Source of the DNA: Calliopum simillimum
Lineage: Eukaryota > Arthropoda > Insecta > Diptera > Lauxaniidae
Direction: 5' to 3'
DNA: 64,000 bases
NCBI GenBank assembly: GCA_951812925.1
Contig: OX638368.1
Span: forward strand, 161,248,492-161,312,491
Each line of letters begins with the position of its first letter. Positions within the stretch are counted from its first letter, which is position 1. Shown piece by piece: positions 36,101 through 46,794 of the stretch. Made by a program: the position numbers and the translations under genes. The notes under the pieces were generated by a model. That model did no database searches. It was not told where the DNA came from and saw nothing but the letters and a program-made list of their open reading frames with translations.

Positions 36101-36375
36101 TGAGTTCTCAAAAATATATCCAAACACAAGAAAAACGTCACATCTTTAGTTTATTTCAAAATTTGGTTGCATTTAATTTCGACCTCGAACTCGACTTTTG
36201 TTTGAGTTGATTTTACTTATTTGATCAAATTGAATTGTTTTTGCTTGGTACAGAACCAATAATGAAATCTAAAATACAGGGATACAATTTTTTTATTTTT
36301 TTTTTAGAGAAAACATTTCAAATCAAACCTTGAAATATACTTTTCATAAACGTCTTTTTCAAGGTAAGCCAGACT
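33180..36375. other. Mostly unique DNA; overlapping frames without known domains
   Basis: Short features are CAGCGCAGCAGCAACACAGC near 33972 and CCAGCCAGCCAACCAGCG near 34561. A 139-codon frame (35337-35756, plus) overlaps a 112-codon frame on the other strand (35348-35686). Neither has a domain I recognise. The segment 34.38-35.76 kb is less AT-rich and could hold conserved non-coding or exonic sequence. Confidence 0.4.
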
Positions 36376-36530
36376 GTAGCTTTGTTTGACGAACTTAGAT
36401 CAGAGTAGAGCAGCTTTTGAAAAATGTCATATTACTTCTAGAGCAGGCTAGAGTAGAGTAGGGCAGAGCAGAAATTTGCAAAAAACACGAAACAAGCAAC
36501 TTTGAGAAAATCAGCAAAAATTTAGAAATA

Positions 36531-38174
36531 CAGTGGCTCACAGCTTATTTCGTGCAGTAATTCTTTTTTAACTTTAAAAAACTGTATCTTTAAAACTAAT
36601 ACAAATATTATCAAATTTTAAATGCAGGCTTAGAAGGGCATGTCTATTGTTAATAATAAAAGAAAATCCACATAATTTGATTCCGAGACGCTTAAGGCGT
36701 AAAAAACCGACCGAGCAGGAGAAATTGAAGTCACAGCTTATTTCGTGCAGGTGCTTATTTTCCTTTTGGAGCCAGCGTTTCGCGTTATTTAATGAGAATT
36801 TCTTTTTCTACATATGTTCTCTGTGGGGTATTCTCAACCAGATGCAGCCAATTTTTAGTTTGATCATGTACATGTGAGGGTAAAAAAGTGCATTTTGCAG
36901 AAATGGGTCGTCCAGCAAAGAAAATCGGTGATAACTCATTTTAAGAACGGCCAATCTATGCGCTAAGCTTCTTAATATGTTAGTTTGAGTCCCACCTACA
37001 ATGCAAAGCACAATTGAAAGCTTCGTTCATGCAAATCGGGTACAAAATTAGGGTAAAAATGCGTCAAACAACAATTTTGATCCCGCTAACGATTCATTTA
37101 TGGTCCACAAAATCAATACTAACCCACATTATTGGCTCCAATAACCATCTGGGATATACATCAAGAACTAAGTAACTCGTACAGTGCGAAAACTGGCGGC
37201 TGCATATCCCGAGACCACAATTTTAAAGCCTAAGTAGCCCTTCATAAACAAAAAAAGCCAGAATAGCCTACATTATTTTTGATACCGAGCTCAGTATTAG
37301 CACGCCCATAAAGGTTAGGACTTTTAAAGCAACGTCATAATCATGGACGAGTCTAAATTTAACATATTTGAACCTGATGACATGACATACTTATGGCAGA
37401 AACGTAGTATTGAGCCGAATCGCAAAACCAAGTAGACTTTTTTGAATTTTTTTTTGCTTATGAAGGACTACTTGGGCTTTGAAGCTGTGGTCTCGGGACA
37501 CGCAGCCGCCAGTTTTCGCACTGTACGAGTTACTTAGTTCTTGATGTATATCCCAGACGGTTTTTGGAGCCAATAATGTGGGTTAGTATTGATTTTGTGG
37601 ACCATAAATGAATTGTCAGCGGGATTAAAATTGTTGTTTGACGCACTTTTACCCTAATTTTGGACCCGATTTGCATAAACAAAGCTTTCAATTGTGCTTT
37701 GCATTGTAGGTGGGACTCAAACTAACATATTAAGATGCTTAGCGCATAGATTGGCCGTTCTTAAAATGAGTTATCACCGATTTTTGTTGCTGGACGACCC
37801 ATTTCTGCAAAATGCACTTTTTTACCCTCACACGTACATGATCAAACTAAAAATTGGCTGCATCTGGTTGAGAATACCCCACAGAGAACATAGAAAAAGA
37901 AATTCTCATTAAATAACGCGAAACGCTGGCTCCAAAGGGAAAATAAGCACCTGCACGAAATAAGCTGTGACTTCAATTTCTCCTGCTCGGTCGGTTTTTT
38001 CCGCCTTAAGCGTCTCGGAATCAAACTATGTGAGTTTTTTTTTACTTATTATTAACAATAGGCATGCCCTTCTAAGCCTGCATTTAGAATTTGATAATAT
38101 TTGTATTAGTTTTAAAGATACAGTGTTTTAAACTTAAAAAAGAATTACTGCACGAAATAAGCTATGAGCCACTG
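36531..38174. mobile_element. Head-to-head palindromic Tc1-like element with IR/DR ends (1644 bp)
   Basis: The tips CAGTGGCTCACAGC and GCTATGAGCCACTG lie next to TA at 36529-36530 and 38175-38176. A 20-bp motif, TCACAGCTTATTTCGTGCAG, occurs twice in each arm: 36538-36557 and 36731-36750, and inverted at 37951-37970 and 38148-38167. This is the IR/DR layout of some Tc1 elements. The arms (36531-37250 and about 37445-38174) are close inverted copies, each carrying the same transposase start, MGRPAKKIGD (ATG at 36903 in the left arm). The element is therefore a Tc1 5-prime half duplicated head to head. Confidence 0.92.
36903..37434 (+). pseudogene. Broken Tc1-type transposase, N-terminal half and first catalytic Asp
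   Basis: The plus strand starts MGRPAKKIGDNS, then shifts frame. Around 37140-37240 it reads IHQELSNSYSAKTGG in a frame resembling the second helix-turn-helix of Tc1 transposases. At 37351 onward it reads IMDESKFNIFEPDD, the motif around the first catalytic Asp, then a stop after RKTK near 37434. The rest of the DDE domain is absent and the inverted right arm begins instead. Many stops and shifts make it non-functional. The mirror copy in the right arm (minus, about 37391-37905) preserves the segment IHQELSNSYSAKTGGCVSRD in one open frame. Confidence 0.85.
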
Positions 38175-38175
38175 T

Positions 38176-38504
38176 ATTTAAATTTTTTTTTCATTTAAAA
38201 TAAAATATAAATATCAAAATTGACGATAAATTTTAAAAATATTCATTTTGTTTTGATTTTTCTTACTAGTGCAGGCAAATTAGGTATTCATTTCTAATTT
38301 CGTTGAACATGCACCGATTTTGATCCGACAGGGCTCATTTTGTTCGTAATAAAATTTAAAACAAAACCAACACATTAGTTTTTTTCGCCCTTTCCCCAAA
38401 ATTTCTTTAGTCCCCCGTGAACCTTCAAAATCGGATAAATTCAATAAAGCTGTTCTAAAATGCTTAAAAATGGAAAGTTATGCTATTCACGGGGTCTTCT
38501 AGAT
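38176..38504. other. AT-rich spacer between two palindromic elements
   Basis: No pairing partner or frame of note was found. It presumably belongs to the outer element or to the original insertion site. Confidence 0.4.
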
Positions 38505-40190
38505 TGCTGAATCCAAATATGATGTTGGAAAATTAAAAAACTCAAAATGGCGCCCGGAAAACTGCGTACATAACCATTTTAAGCACCAAAAATGGTAAAA
38601 AATCGTTACAGCGGGTTTTAGCCTAGAAGTCTTGTTACATTGAATGAATTTATACGGTCGGTGTGGGATATTGTTTTTTATACTATAAAAAGTAAAGTTT
38701 ACCAAAAATTTTTTTGTGCTTTTGATTTGTTTATTATTTAAGCAATAACTATAAAAAGTTAATACAACTCAAAATTAAAAATATTTGTAACATTTTGCAA
38801 ACCATTTTTTCTAAACTAATTAGAGGTCGCTGAATACGAAAAATCCAATTATTTTTTTTTTCCTTGCGGCCGTTCCCGAGTTATTCGTTAATTTATATTT
38901 TCGAGGTTATAGCTTTATATACATCAATATATTTCTATGACGTCAAGTTCGATCAATTTTATTTTTCCACTTTTACAAAGAGTGATTAATGGCGCTTCTA
39001 ACGATTATAGCAATGATTATACTTTGAACAAAATTGACTGAGTTATAGCAGGAAAATGTTTGAAATTTCAGAATTTTTTGAAATTTTTCACATCAACTTC
39101 AAATGAGACATTTGGTTTTTGGGATATAATTTTTTTAATACTTGTTTTTTAGTAATTTTATTAAATGGCGCATATAATAGCAAACATTTTAAGCCTATGT
39201 TGAGCAAAATCGAATGCAATTTCCAAAAGATATTAAGGTTTTAGTGCAATAGAGAAATTTCGATTTCTTTCAAAAATTAATATTTTTGATACAATCCGCA
39301 ATGTTCTTCTACAGAGAATGATTAGAAGTTACTTAAAACATCTTTAAAGTGTTCGACAAGTGTAGGGTGTCCTATCTGGAGGCTGAAAAATTGGATCTAT
39401 TGACTCAGGCCGAACATTTCGAAAATTCTCACATCTTCCTTATTGCACTAAAACCTTAATATCTTTTGGAAATTTCATTCGATTTTGCTCAACATAGGCT
39501 TAAAATGTTTGCAATTATATGCGCCATTTAATAAAATTACTAAAAAACAAATATTTAAAAAAATTATATGCCAAAAACCAAATGTTTCATTTGAAGTTGA
39601 TGTGAAAAATTTCAAAAAATTTGTGAAATTTCAAATTTTTTCTGCAATAACTCAGTCAATTTTGTTCAAAGCATAACCATTGGTATACTTGTTAGAAGCG
39701 CCATTAATCACTCTTTGTAAAAGTGGAAAAATAACATTGATCGGATTTGGCGTCATAGAAATATATTGATGCATATGAAGCTATAACCTCGAAAATATAA
39801 ATTAACGAATAACTCGGGAACGACCGCAAGGAAAAACAAATAATTGGGTTTTTCGTGTTCAGCGACCTCAAATTAGTTTAGAAAAAATGGTTTGCAAATT
39901 GTTACAAATATTTTTTTGAATTTTGAGTTGTATTAACTTTTTATAGTTATTGCTTAAATAATAAACAAATCAAAAACATAAAAAAAATTTTGGTAAACTT
40001 TACTTTTTATAGTATAAAAAACAATATCCCACACCGACCGTATAAATTCATTCAATGTAACAAGACTTCTAGGCTAAAACCCGCTGTAACGATTTTTTCC
40101 CATTTTTGGTGCTTAAAATGGTTATGTACGCAGTTTTCCGGGCGCCATTTTGAGTTTTTTAATTTTCCAACATCATATTTGGATTCAGCA
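38505..40190. mobile_element. Foldback element with ~750-bp, highly similar arms (1686 bp)
   Basis: The left arm starts TGCTGAATCCAAATATGATG at 38505 and its inverse ends at 40190. Over the first ~200 bp I see about one difference between arms. Over the full ~750 bp the arms differ at roughly one position in twenty, by eye. They pair to about 39255 on the left and 39440 on the right, where TATTAAGGTTTTAGTGCAAT matches its inverse. The loop is about 180 bp. There is no coding capacity. I could not find tips of a known superfamily or a target duplication. Confidence 0.92.
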
Positions 40191-40335
40191 GAAAAGAGCA
40201 AACAGAGCAGTTTGGAGCAGACTCGTCGAACACTTTTCAGAGCAACCTAGAGCAGAAAAAACTTTCATGGAACACTTCTGACTGCTCTAGTTTGCTCTAG
40301 AGTACTCTATAGCAATCATCAAACAAAGCTTGTAT

Positions 40336-40748
40336 AATTTTAAATCCTGTAAATAACAGTTTAAGAAACTTTTTGAGAGAACTTCTTATATGAATTTTTT
40401 TTTTTTTAAGTTTTCCTTATTTTTAAAATATCTATGAAAAGTTATTTCAAAATGTTTCTTACAGCTCTTATTTTCAAAAGTTTTTCTTAACAAAAGTTGT
40501 CACATATAAGATTTTTCGTTAAATATTTAAATACAACATAATCCAAAAAAAAATACCTCGAAAAAGAATCCGGAAAGTATTGTATCAGAAATAACGTATA
40601 ATTAAGGGAATAGTGTCAATTGAAAGCAGCTTTTTGATTGAGTGTATATTATCAAAAATATGAGAGACCTTAGCTAACTACAGGTGAAGCAAGTAAATTG
40701 ATTTCGTCAATTGAACAAATAACAATATAACAAAAAAATAGTTAATGA
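40336..40748. other. AT-rich DNA without recognised feature
   Basis: No frame or repeat stands out beyond T-rich runs near 40395. Confidence 0.4.
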
Positions 40749-41010
40749 TCAATTTTGACAAAAAAAAATTTTGGAGCGGTTGTGGGCACCATTAAAAAAT
40801 AATCGGCTAGAAATGGGAAAATATGAAGTAAACGCAATTTGTGGAATCATTGGCACACACAAATTCATCAAATTCTGCTCAACGGCTTCAACAAAATCAA
40901 CGTCACTGATAACGTCCGGATCGAATGGCATGATGCCTGTTGCTCGGAAACCCGACTTGACTATCTCTTACTGTGTCAATGCCAGATCAATTATTAAGCA
41001 GACTAAGCTG
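40749..41010 (-). pseudogene. Pogo/Tigger-type (DDE_1) transposase C-terminal relic
   Basis: The minus strand reads EIVKSGFRATGIMPFDPDVI followed by SDVDFVEAVEQN. The pattern GFR.TGI.PF.PDV...DF is characteristic of the C-terminal end of DDE_1 transposases of the pogo/Tigger/jerky group. An in-frame stop lies just upstream of EIVKSG, and no catalytic domain is found before the adjacent satellite, so only a fragment remains. The open frame beginning at the internal Met (40931 downward) is part of this relic, not a gene. Confidence 0.72.
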
Positions 41011-41017
41011 GCTAGTT

Positions 41018-42660
41018 AAATTGAAATTGAATTGAAATTGAATTGAAATTGAATTGAAATTGAATTGAAATTGAATTGAAATTGAATTGAAATTGAATTG
41101 AAATTGAATTGAAATTGAATTGAAATTGAATTGAAATTGAATTGAAATTGAATTGAAATTGAATTGAAATTGAATTGAAATTGAATTGAAATTGAATTGA
41201 AATTGAATTGAAATTGAATTGAAATTGAATTGAAATTGAATTGAAATTGAATTGAAATTGAATTGAAATTGAATTGAAATTGAATTGAAATTGAATTGAA
41301 ATTGAATTGAAATTGAATTGAAATTGAATTGAAATTGAATTGAAATTGAATTGAAATTGAATTGAAATTGAATTGAAATTGAATTGAAATTGAATTGAAA
41401 TTGAATTGAAATTGAATTGAAATTGAATTGAAATTGAATTGAAATTGAATTGAAATTGAATTGAAATTGAATTGAAATTGAATTGAGATTGAATTGAAAT
41501 TGAATTGAAATTGAATTGAAATTGAATTGAGATTGAATTGAAATTGAATTGAAATTGAATTGAAATTGAATTGAAATTGAATTGAAATTGAATTGAAATT
41601 GAATTGAAATTGAATTGAAATTGAATTGAAATTGAATTGAAATTGAATTGAAATTGAATTGAAATTGAATTGAAATTGAATTGAAATTGAATTGAAATTG
41701 AATTGAAATTGAATTGAAATTGAATTGAAATTGAATTGAAATTGAATTGAAATTGAATTGAAATTGAATTGAAATTGAATTGAAATTGAATTGAAATTGA
41801 ATTGAAATTGAATTGAAATTGAATTGAAATTGAATTGAAATTGAATTGAAATTGAATTGAAATTGAATTGAAATTGAATTGAAATTGAATTGAAATTGAA
41901 TTGAAATTGAATTGAAATTGAATTGAAATTGAATTGATATTGAATTGAAATTGAATTGAAATTGAATTGAAATTGAATTGAAATTGAATTGAAATTGAAT
42001 TGAAATTGAATTGAAATTGAATTGAAATTGAATTGAAATTGAATTGAAATTGAATTGAAATTGAATTGAAATTGAATTGAAATTGAATTGAAATTGAATT
42101 GAAATTGAATTGAAATTGAATTGAAATTGAATTGAAATTGAATTGAAATTGAATTGAAATTGAATTGAAATTGAATTGAAATTGAATTGAAATTGAATTG
42201 AAATTGAATTGAAATTGAATTGAAATTGAATTGAAATTGAATTGAAATTGAATTGAAATTGAATTGAAATTGAATTGAAATTGAATTGAAATTGAATTGA
42301 AATTGAATTGAAATTGAATTGAAATTGAATTGAAATTGAATTGAAATTGAATTGAAATTGAATTGAAATTGAATTGAAATTGAATTGAAATTGAATTGAA
42401 ATTGAATTGAAATTGAATTGAAATTGAATTGAAATTGAATTGAAATTGAATTGAAATTGAATTGAAATTGAATTGAAATTGAATTGAAATTGAATTGAAA
42501 TTGAATTGAAATTGAATTGAAATTGAATTGAAATTGAATTGAAATTGAATTGAAATTGAATTGAAATTGAATTGAAATTGAATTGAAATTGAATTGAAAT
42601 TGAATTGAAATTGAATTGAAATTGAATTGAAATTGAATTAAAATTGAATTGAATTGAATT
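41018..42660 (+). repeat. 11-bp satellite array (TTGAATTGAAA)n, about 149 copies
   Basis: The unit TTGAATTGAAA repeats with almost no variation over about 1.64 kb. I see single-base variants at 41487, 41531 and 41938, and a degenerate end at 42638-42660 where the period breaks to TTGAA. Because 11 is not a multiple of 3 and the minus-strand unit contains no stop in any frame, the minus strand reads open for 551 codons as an 11-residue repeat, FQFNFNSISIQ. That frame is a by-product of the satellite. It abuts a transposase relic on one side and lies about 160 bp from a MITE on the other. Confidence 0.98.
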
Positions 42661-42822
42661 TTTTGTGGCAATTCATGCCCGCCAACGGTTTTCTGTTACC
42701 TTTTTATATATCTATATGCATTAAACTGGTCTCAAAAGATAGAAGAACTCTTGAGGGGATATTCGCCTTTGTAATTTTCAAAAAATTGATTTTGAGATTT
42801 TTACATATTTCCATTCTATATA

Positions 42823-43260
42823 GGGGAGAATGGGGAGTTGTGCGACAGGTTTGGTTTCAGGGAAAAAAAAAAAACTATAAAATTCATTTTTTTTTTTTTA
42901 GCATTCCAGTATATAGAATCTCTAGTATGCTTCAAAACACAACTTCTGGCTAAAAGATTCGATTGAAATTTAAAAAAATCTAAAAGTTATGCTTGTTGGC
43001 GCAAAAGACTTGTTTTTGGGGAGTTGTGCAACACGGAGGGAGTTGTGCAACACAGCTTCACAGCTTCACAAGACAAATTTTTCAACGCACAGTGAAGAGC
43101 GACGCGAAGAATATGTGTTGACGCGACGAGTGCTTGTGAAAAGGTTAGATCGTAGCGAGACAATCAATTGACGGTAGTTGGTCACATGACAACTACTGTC
43201 ATTTGACATTCATCGACGTGTTGCACAACTCCCTCTGTTGCAAAACTCCCCATTCTCCCC
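42823..43260. mobile_element. TA-flanked MITE with GGGGAGAATGGGG tips (438 bp)
   Basis: The left tip GGGGAGAATGGGGAGTTGTG and right tip CCCCATTCTCCCC are inverted, next to TA at 42821-42822 and 43261-43262. Subterminal copies of GGAGTTGTGCAACAC occur near 43020 and 43040, and inverted as GTGTTGCACAACTCCC near 43218. This fits a non-autonomous Tc1-mariner-type element. No transposase is present. Confidence 0.88.
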
Positions 43261-43389
43261 TACTTTTAAAAGTTGCCTCCTAAAATTTCATTAAGAAATT
43301 CGTAATAGAAAAAAAGTTACAGCTATATTTGTAACAACGCATGCCCATGAGTATATATAAATAGTAAAAAAACTTTTAACGCGTTTTTC

Positions 43390-43900
43390 TCGAAAATACC
43401 TTTTTCAAACTGGTGGGGCATTTTTCTCCGAATCTACTTGACCGATTTTAAAAAACCAAAGAGCATTCGATTACTCATAAAAATATTAAACAATAAGCCC
43501 CTGAAAGTTTTTAAAAATACCCCCCCCCCCCTTTTTGTACGGGGGTGACTTACCCTCAAAAAATGCCATTTTTTCGCATTTTTCATAAATATTCATACAA
43601 AAATTTTAGAGGCTTATTGTATAGTTTTGAGTCTCAAGAATAAAATCCATTTTGAGTTTTCAAAAATCTGTTACAGGAGGTCTACAACATGTCCTACCGT
43701 TTAAAAAATAACTTTTGGATGACGCCCTCTACAGCAACCAAGGAAAACTAAAAATAAAAAAAAAAAATTATTCAATATTTAACAATGTCCAAAAGAAATT
43801 TTGTCAATAAATATAATAGTTTTTTCATAATAAAATTTTTAAAAAGTGTTTTTTTTTTTTTTTAATTACAAAGGCAAATTCCCTCTTATATATGCATAAT
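43390..43900. repeat. AT-rich inverted-repeat segment with a poly-C core
   Basis: CAATAAGCCCCTGAAAGTTT (about 43490) is inverted as AAATTTTAGAGGCTTATTG (about 43603-43620), around a run of about 13 C near 43520. Further out, TTCGCCTTTGTAATTTT near 42763 is inverted as AATTACAAAGGCAAATTCCC near 43864. The MITE at 42823 may therefore have inserted into an older foldback. Confidence 0.5.
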
Positions 43901-43989
43901 TGTATTTCGCGAGCGCGAGAAAAGCCTGAAGAGCATTTTGTGTTTAAAATTTATTTATTTCTTTATAAAGTAAAGATACTTAATATTCG

Positions 43990-44115
43990 GATCGAAAAAT
44001 CGATGTTTTTTTTTTCGTTTTAAAAGCACTTTCTTTACAAAAGCAAGGCATCTTAGAAGAAAATATTACGTATATAAAAAATTTTTGGAACTTATTAAAT
44101 TTTTTTATTTTATTT
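43990..44115 (+). repeat. Weak copy of the 14.3/22.6-kb dispersed module
   Basis: CTTTACAAAAGCAAGGCATC with TTTTTGGAACTTATT resembles the module at 22.6 kb. Divergence is high. Confidence 0.35.
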
Positions 44116-46790
44116 GATTAATTTTTAAAGGACTTTTAAAATCCTCAAAAAGTTCTTCCATGAAAAATTACCCGCAGACACTGCACACTAGCGACATTGT
44201 TAAATATTTTCTTCGAGTTTTAAAAGGGCTAAATATAATTAGACAAAGTTAAGTACAATTGATTTGAGAAATTCAAAAATCCTGGACAATATAATGACTT
44301 TTTAAATGAACTCACCAATATACCAATTTTGTTATCAATTGTCTATTCTCACATTGAGATAGATGCCGATCTTGCCTGCGATGAACAGGAATGAACATAA
44401 ATCCATATTTAACTTTCAATTCTACACACGTTGTCCAGGAGGACACTCCACTCACACAGACATCAACGCAATTGGCCTTATACCAGCATATTAAGATGCA
44501 AGTCATTGTAATATGCGAAGGTGGACAACCAGCCAGCCGGCTGTTTGTTTTAGTGCTGCCTGCAAAAAGAGAAGTCGTTTCTGATGAGGTTTTTTGTGGT
44601 GTTTCACCAACTCGAAGATTGGTTGGTCCAGCAATCGCTTTGATATCAAGCAAACGGTCAACTTGATTTGATAGTTACAACTTCATCAAAGCCTAAGTCC
44701 TGCTCCTCGTCCGTATAGTCAATGATTAGACTAAACGCTTGATAGTTGTAGGCTTTTTAATTTATGACTTTTAGAAAACAGTATCAGGCCATGTTTAACG
44801 CTCCGTTTGGGGGAGAGAGAGAGAGAGAAAAAGAGCATACAAAAATACCGCTTTTACAATTAAGCAATTTGCGTCTTTTCGCACTCCCTGAATGCCATCA
44901 GCTTCAGTTGGAGCTCCGCTACAACAATTTGTTACATGGCCACGAAAATTATGTGACTTGCGAGCATAAATTTCGCTGTGCAGATTTGCGGGCTTAACTT
45001 AACTTTAACTGACGATCCGATCGCAGGCAACTGCAGCTTAAGCCGCTGTTAAGTTGCAAATTTATGACACATTGGAAGGAGTTGGCTTTTTTTGTTTTTG
45101 TTGCCACATTGACGTTTTCGCTTGCTTTTTTTTTTCATTTTGCTCATAAAGTGAGATTAAGTGGACAGATCCATTGCGCACCGGTGACAATTGTGACCTA
45201 AAGATGCTGCTCCCTGGGAGTGGATTCCTCATTTCAAAATTAAATTAAATAAATTGCTGGCATGTCGATTAAAGCCGCTAAACTTGATCGAGAGGCCATA
45301 AATTTTAAATTCAAATAAAATTATTGGTTTTAAAAAAAGTGCATTTTGCGCAGGGTTCTTGTATAGATACCAAGCTTGGGGGTAAAAATAAGGGGACACT
45401 GTTGAATAAATGGTGGTGTGCTTAGTGAAAATATCTGCATACATTTATACCGAAAATACCACCTTCATATTATTTATTATGCTCAAATTTCATTTTCAAC
45501 TTTAAGTCAACCTTCTGGCGCCATATTGCAATTTTACGAAAATGAAGTTGGTACGTTTTGCTCCGCACTTTACTTCCTCTGACTTGATTTGACAGCAAGC
45601 AACATTGCACGTTGCATTGTTGCAGCTTTTCATTTTGTAAGAAAGAAAATGCTCCCAAATGTAAAACTACTGTACACATACAAAAGTCTACGTTATATAC
45701 ATCTGTACATTGAGAAAAAATTTTTTAAAATTTTCTTTGTTGTAAGATAAAAATTCTAAAGATTTTTTTAATCCCGAAAATGCCAGTTTCAGCAAAAGTT
45801 CCGAAAATTAGCATCCCTACTTCATACTAAATAACTCATTAAAAGTCATCAGTAGATATAATATTTATGTCCTCCTTTGAAAAAACATATGCAAAAGTTG
45901 CATCAAAAGTAAACTGTAGCAAATCGAAGTAATTGCACAAACCAAATTTCATGTGGTGAAAAGAAACAGCGAGAATAGCTGAGAATGTTACAGCAACAAG
46001 AAAATAAATTCAGCATGTGGCTGAAAATATTGATTAGAAACATTGAGAGACCTCGCCCCTAAATGGAAAATATGCCTCACAGCTAAACCGCTAATTCGAG
46101 GCATGTAGATAGGCTTTACTCTAGGGAATGATAATATGACTTTTATATTTTTAAGTTAGAAAATTCATAGACATTGTGAATTTATTTTCTAAAGTTAACA
46201 GTTTCGTTGGCCCTTTAAAGTCAATTCGAAACATTAATACTTAAAATAACGTCTCTGTCCTAAAAGCTTAAAAATGATTTTTCATTAATTCAATAAAGGA
46301 CCAATTTTACTAGTTTGCAGCCAAAACGTACAAGAAATGGCACTATTTTTTAAGATGCACTTTAGTCCACTAAGCTCGAAAATCATTACAAAAAAAAAGT
46401 TATGAATAGGTTTTCGAGAAATTAAATTTTTAAAATTTAAAACCTGATAATATCGAAAAAATAGCATATCTGTACTGCCGTCCTAAGAAAGAATGCCGTA
46501 ACTCCAATAAATTTCTATTTCTGTAAAATGAGTTTTTGTGTTTCTTGCTGTTTCGTTTCCTCAACGGTTTCAGCTTTAAGGAAAACTAGTTTTTATTCCT
46601 CATTCCTAGAGAATTTTTCACGCTCTACATAATGGCAATAGTAGAAATAGCCAATTCCGTAAATTTCAGTCGAAAATGGAGTTACGGTAAAATGTTTTGC
46701 ATCGCACTACTTCTGACGAAGCTGATACAAATCAAAAATGCCGTAAAGACAACTTTTGATTAAATTTACTGTGAAGAAAGAGTAAATCCG
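44116..46790. other. Mostly unique DNA
   Basis: A (GA)n run of about 17 bases lies near 44813-44829. Overlapping frames at 44312-44653 (minus) and 44391-44666 (plus) lack domains. The stretch 44.3-45.2 kb is less AT-rich and reads as ancestral single-copy DNA. Nothing else was supported. Confidence 0.4.
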
Positions 46791-46794
46791 AAGA

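Larger units (their letters stand above)
36380..40335. mobile_element. Outer inverted-repeat element with GAGCAG-rich ends and nested insertions
   Basis: AGCTTTGTTTGA near 36390 is inverted as TCAAACAAAGCTT near 40319-40331. Adjacent to both are clusters of AGAGCAG/CTAGAGCA motifs: about 36403-36475 on the left, about 40195-40310 on the right, partly inverted as GACTGCTCTAGTTTGCTCTA. Between the ends sit a Tc1-like palindrome and a 1.69-kb foldback. No target duplication was resolved, so this is an inference from the paired ends. Confidence 0.5.

Noticed and set aside
41016..42671. 551-codon minus-strand open frame as a low-complexity protein gene
   Set aside because: It is produced entirely by the 11-bp satellite, which has no stop codon in any minus-strand frame; there is no non-repeat coding part.
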